In this document: in pieces, positions 58,793 to 64,000 of the stretch | How positions within the stretch are numbered: position 1 is the stretch's first letter | Layout: every line of letters begins with the position of its first letter | From: Mycobacterium sp. OAS707 | GTDB lineage: Bacteria > Actinomycetota > Actinomycetes > Mycobacteriales > Mycobacteriaceae | Assembly (NCBI RefSeq): GCF_014873705.1 | Contig: NZ_JADBDS010000002.1 | Location: forward strand, 1,178,001-1,242,000 | Reading direction: 5' to 3' | DNA length: 64,000 bases | The notes under the pieces: generated by a model | Seen by the model: the letters and a program-made list of their open reading frames with translations, nothing else | Database searches by the model: none | What the model was told of the DNA's origin: nothing | Program-made: the position numbers and the translations under genes

Positions 58793-59746
58793 GTGCGGAT
58801 CGGCTTGATGGTCGGCTCCGACAAGGAGCGCGCACGAGCGGACCGGCTGAGCGGATTGCTCGAGGACGGAAAGACCGCCGAGGCCCAGGGTTTCGCGTCG
58901 TTCTGGTTTCCGCAGGTGCCCGGCTATCTCGACGCGATGACGGCCGTCGCGCTTCTCGGGCAGGTCACCGAACGGATCGAGATCGGAACGGCGGTCGTCC
59001 CCATTCAGACCCGCCACCCGCTGATCATGGCGCAGCAGGCGTTGACCACACAGACCGCTTGCTCGGGCCGGTTCGCCCTCGGCGTCGGGCCGTCGCACCA
59101 TTGGATCATCGCGGACCAACTGGGCTTGCCGTATGACCGGCCCGCGCGACTGGTCCGCGATTACCTCGACGTGCTTCTCGCCGCGTTCGCGGGTCCCGGC
59201 ACGGTCGAGGTGGACAACGCCGACTACCACGTGCACAGCCCTATCGACGTCGACGATTCATGCGAAATGCCAGTGCTTCTGGCCGCACTCGGCCCGGCCA
59301 TGCTGCGGATGGCGGGTGAGCGCGCGGGCGGCACCATTCTGTGGATGGCCGACGAACGGGCGATCGGCGACTATGTGGTGCCACGCATCACCGAGGCGGC
59401 CGCCGCGGTTGGCAAGTCCGGAATCCGCGTCGTCGCGGGCGTTCCCGTTGCCCTGTGTTCGCCACATGAGATCGACGACGCCCGCGCGTACGCCAGCGAG
59501 GTGCTCGGCCACGCTGACTTCTCGCCCAACTACGTTCGGTTGCTCGAACACGGCGACGCCGCGGACGTCGGCGACACGATGGCAGCGGGTGACGAGTCGG
59601 CAGTGCTCGCCCGCCTGCAGCGCTATCGCGACGCCGGCGTCACCGATCTCGCCGCGCGTGTCGTTCCCCTCGGCGGCGACGCACGCACGCGCAAACAGTC
59701 ACGTCAGCGCACCCAGGACTTCCTCGCTTCACTCGACCTCGATTGA
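58793..59746 (+). CDS. LLM class F420-dependent oxidoreductase
   Basis: A 317-residue luciferase-like protein (MRIGLMVGSD, IGTAVVPIQTRHP, RFALGVGPSHHW) of the F420-binding subgroup. GTG 58793 with GGAGG upstream. It shares the operon with the epimerase-like and EthD-like genes. Its gene ends 56 bp before the SDR at 59803, and the gap contains a palindrome, so transcription may restart there. Confidence 0.9.
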   Translation: MRIGLMVGSDKERARADRLSGLLEDGKTAEAQGFASFWFPQVPGYLDAMTAVALLGQVTERIEIGTAVVPIQTRHPLIMAQQALTTQTACSGRFALGVGPSHHWIIADQLGLPYDRPARLVRDYLDVLLAAFAGPGTVEVDNADYHVHSPIDVDDSCEMPVLLAALGPAMLRMAGERAGGTILWMADERAIGDYVVPRITEAAAAVGKSGIRVVAGVPVALCSPHEIDDARAYASEVLGHADFSPNYVRLLEHGDAADVGDTMAAGDESAVLARLQRYRDAGVTDLAARVVPLGGDARTRKQSRQRTQDFLASLDLD

Positions 59747-59771
59747 CAGACCTCGCCACACCTGTAAGGTA

Positions 59772-59787
59772 TTGATCGATCGATCAA
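59772..59787. promoter_or_regulatory. Perfect 16-bp palindrome upstream of the SDR-P450 operon
   Basis: TTGATCGATCGATCAA is a perfect palindrome 15 bp before the ATG at 59803. Placement and symmetry suit a TetR- or FadR-type repressor site. It does not match the other operators in the window. A weak relative (AGATCGAGCGATCAA) lies at 60641-60655, just before the P450. Confidence 0.55.
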
Positions 59788-59802
59788 ATTCGGGAGGTGG
59801 AG

Positions 59803-60642
59803 ATGGCTGGCCGTGTCGAAGGCAAGGTCGCATTCATAACCGGCGCTGCGCGCGGGCAGGGTCGCAGCCACGCGGTGCGCCTGGCGCAAGAGGGTGCCGA
59901 CATCATCGCGATCGATGTCTGCAAGCCGATCAGCCGCAGCAGCGAGATCCCCCCGTCGACGCCCGACGACCTGGCCGAGACCGCTGATCTGGTCAAGGCG
60001 CAGAACCGTCGCATCGTCACCGCCGAGGTCGACGTGCGCGATTTCGACGCGTTGACTGCCGCGCTCGACAGCGGTGTCGAACAACTTGGCCGGCTGGACA
60101 TCATCGTCGCCAACGCAGGCATCGGCAATGGCGGGAACACGCTCGACAAGACCAGCGAGGACGACTGGACGGACATGATCGACGTCAACCTGTCGGGGGT
60201 CTGGCACACCGTCAAAGCTGGTGTACCGCATCTGCTCTCGGGTGGCCGCGGTGGCTCGATTGTGCTGACGAGCTCGGTCGGCGGACTCAAGGCCTATCCC
60301 CACACCGGCCATTACATCGCAGCCAAACATGGCGTGGTGGGCCTGATGCGGACATTCGCCGTCGAACTCGGGCAGCACTCCATTCGATGCAACTCTGTCC
60401 ACCCCACCAACGTGAACACCCCGATGTTCATGAACGAAGGCACGATGAAGCTGTTCCGGCCCGACCTGGATAACCCCGGTCCAGAGGACATGAAGGTCGT
60501 CGCGCAACTCATGCATGTGTTGCCGGTCGGGTGGGTCGAAGCATCCGACATCAGCAACGCCGTACTGTTCCTGGCCTCCGACGAGGCCCGCTATGTCACC
60601 GGCCTGCCCCTGACCGTCGACGCAGGCAGCATGCTGAAGTAG
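59803..60642 (+). CDS. Mycofactocin-type SDR family oxidoreductase
   Basis: A 279-residue SDR: TGAARGQGRSHA at 13-24, extra segment after beta-2 (about residues 39-65, IDVCKPISRSSEIPPSTPDD), Tyr171 and Lys175 (YIAAK). The insert is the mark of the mycofactocin-coupled group, as at 19198. ATG 59803 with GGGAGG upstream is chosen over a GTG 6 bp earlier. It precedes the P450 at 60658 by 15 bp and would oxidise the P450 product. Confidence 0.9.
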   Translation: MAGRVEGKVAFITGAARGQGRSHAVRLAQEGADIIAIDVCKPISRSSEIPPSTPDDLAETADLVKAQNRRIVTAEVDVRDFDALTAALDSGVEQLGRLDIIVANAGIGNGGNTLDKTSEDDWTDMIDVNLSGVWHTVKAGVPHLLSGGRGGSIVLTSSVGGLKAYPHTGHYIAAKHGVVGLMRTFAVELGQHSIRCNSVHPTNVNTPMFMNEGTMKLFRPDLDNPGPEDMKVVAQLMHVLPVGWVEASDISNAVLFLASDEARYVTGLPLTVDAGSMLK

Positions 60643-60657
60643 ATCGAGCGATCAACT

Positions 60658-61929
60658 GTGACTGACTTCGTATCTGTCGACTATTTCTCCGACCCAGCCG
60701 TCGCGCAGGACCCCTACGACTACCTCGACTACTTGCGCAGCCAGGGGCCGGTGTTTCGGGAACCACACCACGGTGTCGTCGCCGTCACGGGCTACGCCGA
60801 GGTGATGGCGGCGTTCAAAGACGTCGATTCGTTCTCGGCGGTCAATGCGATCGGCGGACCGTTCCCTCCCCTGCCGTTCGAGCCTGAGGGCGACGACATC
60901 ATCGAGCTGATCGAGGCGCATCGTCATCAATTTCCGATCAACGAGCACTTGGTGGTCATGGATCCGCCGGCGCACACCCGTGCGCGGTCGCTGCTGAGCA
61001 AGTTGTTGACGCCGAAGCGGCTCAAGGAGAACGAGGACTTCATGTGGCAGCTGGTCGATCACCAGCTCGACGAGTTCATCACGAACGGCCACTGCGAGTT
61101 CTTGGCCGAATACGCAAGGCCGTTCGCAACAGTGGCGATCACCGACCTCCTGGGTGTGCCGGAGGAAGACCGCGACGAGATACGACACGCACTGGGCGCC
61201 GGGCAACCGGGAGGCGTAGGTGCGCTGGACGGCGAGCCGGTAGCACTCAATCCCCTTCAGTACCTTGACGATAAGTTCAGTGCGTACATTGCAGAGCGGA
61301 GACGCGAACCGCGCGAAGACGTGCTCACGACGATGGCCACCGCGACATATCCCGACGGTTCAATCCCGGAACTGCTCGAGGTGGTCCGCCCGGCGACTTT
61401 CTTGTTCGCGGCGGGCCAGGAGACGGTCACCAAGCTACTCAGCTCCGCCGTTCAGGTGCTTGGTGAACGGCCGGATCTACAGCAGGCTGTGCGCGAGAAC
61501 CGCAAACTGGTTGGCCCGTTCATCGAGGAGTCATTGCGCACGCAGAGCCCGACCAAGGTGGACTTCCGGTTGGCGCGCAAGACGACCACGCTTGGCGGCG
61601 TCCGCATTCCGGCCGGGACGGTACTCATGCTGTGCCTCGGTGCGGCCAACCGGGACCCGCTCAAGTTCGAGGACCCACACGACTTCCGGTTGGACCGAAA
61701 GAACGTTCGCGAACACATCGCGTTCGGCCGCGGCATCCACACCTGCGCGGGCGCACCGCTCGCGCGCGTGGAGGGTGTCATCACCGTCAATCGGATGCTC
61801 GATCGCATGCGTGACATCACGATCAGCGACGCCAAACACGGCGCGGCCGATGACCGCCACTACCTCTACGAACCCACGTTCCTGCTGCGCGGGCTCACTG
61901 AATTGCACATCGAGTTCACACAGCTCTAG
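60658..61929 (+). CDS. Cytochrome P450
   Basis: A 423-residue P450, third member of the subfamily with 865 and 40801: FEPEGDDIIEL, LTPKRLKENEDFMW, FAAGQETVTKLL, haem loop FGRGIHTCAGAPLAR (Cys near 363), RGLTELHIEF. GTG start. No ferredoxin gene is adjacent, as with the 865 gene; the ferredoxins at 20075 or 40610 could serve. Same operon as the upstream SDR. Confidence 0.95.
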   Translation: MTDFVSVDYFSDPAVAQDPYDYLDYLRSQGPVFREPHHGVVAVTGYAEVMAAFKDVDSFSAVNAIGGPFPPLPFEPEGDDIIELIEAHRHQFPINEHLVVMDPPAHTRARSLLSKLLTPKRLKENEDFMWQLVDHQLDEFITNGHCEFLAEYARPFATVAITDLLGVPEEDRDEIRHALGAGQPGGVGALDGEPVALNPLQYLDDKFSAYIAERRREPREDVLTTMATATYPDGSIPELLEVVRPATFLFAAGQETVTKLLSSAVQVLGERPDLQQAVRENRKLVGPFIEESLRTQSPTKVDFRLARKTTTLGGVRIPAGTVLMLCLGAANRDPLKFEDPHDFRLDRKNVREHIAFGRGIHTCAGAPLARVEGVITVNRMLDRMRDITISDAKHGAADDRHYLYEPTFLLRGLTELHIEFTQL

Positions 61930-61940
61930 TTGCCTGACTT

Positions 61941-61956
61941 CTTACAAACCAGTAAG
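61941..61956. promoter_or_regulatory. Candidate TetR operator upstream of the SnoaL-like gene and TetR
   Basis: CTTAC (61941-61945) and GTAAG (61952-61956) are perfect arms around AAACCA, 10 bp upstream of the ATG at 61966. The next two genes are a SnoaL-like protein and a TetR regulator, so this is a likely autoregulatory site. The arms are short; confidence is modest. Confidence 0.4.
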
Positions 61957-61965
61957 TTAGATGAC

Positions 61966-62397
61966 ATGACGCTAATCGCTGTTGCAGCCATCGCCGACCC
62001 TGCCGCGGTGGAGGAGATCGGACGGCAATGGGAAAAGGCCTGGAATGACCACGACGGAGACGCCGTCGCTGCGTTGTGCGCCGAAGATCTCGTCTATGAC
62101 GAACCGGCGCTCGGTGACACCGTTTACGGTCGCGATTCGATCCGCTCGTTCGTCAACGCCATGCACGCCGCCTACCCCGATCACACGTTCGCGCTCGAGG
62201 GCCTCTACGCCGACGTAGCACGCCGCGCCGTGCTGGTGGCATGGCGGTTCAGCGGCACTCATGCGAAGTCGGGCAAGACGATCGAATTTCACGGCGACGA
62301 CCGGTTGGATTTCGATGAGGACGGTCTGATCCGCGCCTATCGGTGCCTGTACGACAACGCGCTGGTGTTTCGACAGCTGGGCAAGACCCCTCGGTGA
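61966..62397 (+). CDS. SnoaL/NTF2-like fold protein
   Basis: A 143-residue NTF2-like protein (EEIGRQWEKAWNDHDGDAVAALCAEDLVYDEP, then FHGDDRLDFDEDGLIRAYRCLYD in order). Such proteins serve as cyclases, isomerases (as in steroid delta-isomerase) or hydrolases. The Asp/Tyr/His residues needed for activity are present but not assignable. ATG 61966; overlaps the TetR gene by 4 bp. Confidence 0.85.
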   Translation: MTLIAVAAIADPAAVEEIGRQWEKAWNDHDGDAVAALCAEDLVYDEPALGDTVYGRDSIRSFVNAMHAAYPDHTFALEGLYADVARRAVLVAWRFSGTHAKSGKTIEFHGDDRLDFDEDGLIRAYRCLYDNALVFRQLGKTPR

Positions 62398-62948
62398 CAT
62401 CCGCCCGGGTTCGCAAACCTGCCGCGGTCCGCAGAGCCGAGATCCTCGAAGCGGCTGCCGTAGAGTTCGCCGAGACTGGCCTCGCCGGAACGCGCTTGGA
62501 AGCGATCGCAGCCCGCGCGGACATCTCCCATCCGCGAGTCGTGCAGATGTTCGGCTCCAAACAAGCGCTGTTCCTCGAGGTTGTCGAGACGACATTCGAC
62601 CGCATCACCTCAGCGTTCCGCGAAGCTGCCGACCGTCACACCGAGCTGACGCCGTTGGTGGCGATGGGAGAGGCGTATCGGCGGCTGCTGCAACGGGATC
62701 GCACCACCGCGCTGATGATGTTGCAGAGCTACGCCGCTGCAGGAGACGACGCCGTTCGAGAAGCCGTCGCACGCCGGTACCTTGCCTTGCAGCGCACGGT
62801 GGCCGACCTGACCGGCGCCGACGCGATGCAAGTGCGAACCTTTATCGCCACCGGACTCATCGTCACCGTCTCGACCGCACTCGCCCTGCCCGGCAAGCGG
62901 TCCGACGCGACATGGGCGGCGTGGCTGCTGGACCAAGCCAAGCCCTGA
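62394..62948 (+). CDS. TetR-family transcriptional regulator
   Basis: A 184-residue TetR protein with helix-turn-helix at about residues 32-53 (AGTRLEAIAARADISHPRVV). GTG 62394 overlaps the SnoaL gene stop. It ends 4 bp before the stop of the convergent LLM gene. Its likely target is the promoter of its own operon (61941-61956); control of the 59803-61929 genes is possible. Confidence 0.9.
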   Translation: MTSARVRKPAAVRRAEILEAAAVEFAETGLAGTRLEAIAARADISHPRVVQMFGSKQALFLEVVETTFDRITSAFREAADRHTELTPLVAMGEAYRRLLQRDRTTALMMLQSYAAAGDDAVREAVARRYLALQRTVADLTGADAMQVRTFIATGLIVTVSTALALPGKRSDATWAAWLLDQAKP

Positions 62949-62952
62949 CCGT

Positions 62953-63891
62953 TCATGTCGTGGCGGCGCGAAACGCCTCGACGAGCGCCGAAAGCTCCTG
63001 CACCGCTCGGTCCGGTTCGACGGATAACGACGCCGGAAACCGGACGTCGGTCACCCCGGCGGCGACGAGCGCAGGGACGCCTGCAGTCGATGCCTCGAAG
63101 TCAATCGAGCCGTCGTCTCGTTTTACAGCACGCGCGACACCCTGCACCTGCAGATCTGTTGGGTCTCCGCCGAACTCGCGGATCTTGTCCTTCATCGCCG
63201 CAATCGCACTGGGCATGTCCGTGTACGCGGGCCCCCACGGGATCCAGCCGCTTCCGAAGCGTGCAATCCGGCGCGCGACAGCGTTGTTCACCGTGCCGCT
63301 GATCCACATCGGCACGCCACCAGGTTGAACCGGCTTGGGCATTTGGTGGATGCCGTCGAACGTCAGCTCGGCGGATTCGTAGGACGCCCGCTGCTGCGTC
63401 CACAGCGTCTGGCAGACCTCCAGCGTGTGGTCGAGCAACCGACCGCGATTCTTGAATGACAGGCCGGCGGCTTCGTATTCCTCACGCTGCCAGCCCACGC
63501 CGACGCCTAGATCCATTCGGCCCTCCGACAGCACGTCAAGCGTGGCGAGTTGTTTGGCCAGCACAACGGGCCGCCGTAGTGCGGCGAGCAGGATCGCGGT
63601 ACCCAGTCTGATCCGCGTAGTGGTGGCGGCGATCGCCGTCAGCACAATCAGAGGCTCCAGCCAGCTTCCGTCCGGACCCGTGGGCTGCCGGCCGCCCGCC
63701 TGGCCACCGATCTTCGGGTCGGCGTAGGCGTCCAGGTTCTCCCCGAACACCACGTGGTCGGAGACCACCACCCGGTCCACACCCGCAGCGTCCATGGCCT
63801 GGGCGTAGCCCAAGGTGGCACGCCAATCATGGTGCGGACCGTCGGTATAGGTGGTCAGGTAAAGAGAGAGTTCGGGTTTACGCGTGGTCAT
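62953..63891 (-). CDS. LLM class F420-dependent oxidoreductase
   Basis: A 312-residue luciferase-like protein (SLYLTTYTDGPHHDW, VVVSDHVVFG, LGVGVGWQREEYEAAG, PMWISGTVN). ATG 63889-63891 with GGAGAAGG upstream; the 32 extra residues of the open frame are not conserved-looking. It is the third LLM protein of the window and is the first gene of a minus-strand unit; 109 bp upstream to the window edge hold no clear gene. Confidence 0.9.
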   Translation of the reverse strand: MTTRKPELSLYLTTYTDGPHHDWRATLGYAQAMDAAGVDRVVVSDHVVFGENLDAYADPKIGGQAGGRQPTGPDGSWLEPLIVLTAIAATTTRIRLGTAILLAALRRPVVLAKQLATLDVLSEGRMDLGVGVGWQREEYEAAGLSFKNRGRLLDHTLEVCQTLWTQQRASYESAELTFDGIHQMPKPVQPGGVPMWISGTVNNAVARRIARFGSGWIPWGPAYTDMPSAIAAMKDKIREFGGDPTDLQVQGVARAVKRDDGSIDFEASTAGVPALVAAGVTDVRFPASLSVEPDRAVQELSALVEAFRAATT

Positions 63892-64000
63892 GCCTTCTCC
63901 GGTGGCCAATGTCGACCCCAATGATCCACTACTGCCACTTCGGACAACGGCTTTCGGCGCACCATGCGATGTCTTCCCTGCGGCCAACCCGCCGTCACCA

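Noticed and set aside
1..64000. CRISPR arrays, tRNA/rRNA genes, insertion sequences, integrases or phage genes
   Set aside because: No regularly spaced repeats, tRNA-like cloverleaf ends, transposase or recombinase motifs were found on either strand; only the short dispersed repeats listed above.

Overview
The window is a piece of a mycobacterial chromosome, most likely from a fast-growing environmental species. The evidence is high GC with strong third-position GC bias, frequent GTG/TTG starts, a complete yrbE-mce lipid-import operon, mycofactocin-type short-chain dehydrogenases, F420-type luciferase-like oxidoreductases, five cytochromes P450, single-cluster ferredoxins and a dispersed mycobacterial-type inverted repeat. 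I see no rRNA, tRNA, CRISPR array, transposase or phage gene. Almost every base is coding and no gap exceeds 300 bp, so this looks like a stable catabolic region rather than a recent insertion.

Layout. 1-3553: end of an unrecognised gene, a TetR regulator divergent from a P450, and three small secreted proteins. 3565-18232 (minus): what looks like one 12-gene operon encoding an aldehyde dehydrogenase, a class III CoA transferase, a ketosynthase-like/OB-fold protein, a thiolase, YrbEA, YrbEB and MceA-F. 18482-21677 (plus): the divergent operon SDR, mycofactocin-type SDR, ferredoxin, P450. 21731-28640: a secreted protein (plus), then on the minus strand an amidase, SDR, three acyl-CoA dehydrogenases and a crotonase-fold protein. 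28918-40214 (plus): two amidohydrolases, Rieske ferredoxin, two alpha/beta hydrolases, a NuoF-like flavoprotein with its own ferredoxin, an OB-fold/thiolase-fold fusion, two tandem 3-hydroxyisobutyrate dehydrogenase-like proteins, P450 and ferredoxin; one small gene at 32438 runs opposite. 40312-42075 (minus): DUF1330-like protein, ferredoxin, P450. 42183-49047 (minus): two Rieske oxygenase modules, each followed by a paralogous small protein, with a TauD-type dioxygenase, SDR, [2Fe-2S] ferredoxin, MarR regulator and amidohydrolase. 49159-57073: aldehyde dehydrogenase, LLM oxidoreductase, TetR, an AveC-like membrane protein, a NorQ/NorD-like AAA-ATPase plus VWA pair, and another acyl-CoA dehydrogenase. 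57118-63891: epimerase-like protein, a possible EthD-like protein, LLM oxidoreductase, SDR, P450, SnoaL-like protein, TetR, LLM oxidoreductase.

How it may work together (inference): the Mce complex imports a hydrophobic, probably polycyclic or isoprenoid-like acid. P450s and Rieske oxygenases with dedicated ferredoxins hydroxylate it; SDRs and aldehyde dehydrogenases oxidise the alcohols; a CoA transferase activates the acids; heteromeric acyl-CoA dehydrogenases, a crotonase-fold protein and thiolase/aldolase-OB pairs shorten side chains; hydrolases and amidohydrolases open rings. The substrate cannot be named from sequence.

The clearest structure not explained by gene calls is regulatory. 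A 15-bp inverted repeat GAGAA-N5-TTCTC (exact or near-exact) sits upstream of the mce operon, its divergent SDR-P450 operon, the acyl-CoA dehydrogenase/amidohydrolase divergent pair and the 42075 P450. A second motif, TATCAA(G/C)TACTTG, sits upstream of both Rieske operons, the 49159 aldehyde dehydrogenase and the 57073/57118 divergent pair, and probably belongs to the MarR protein encoded among them. The window therefore appears to hold two interleaved regulons.
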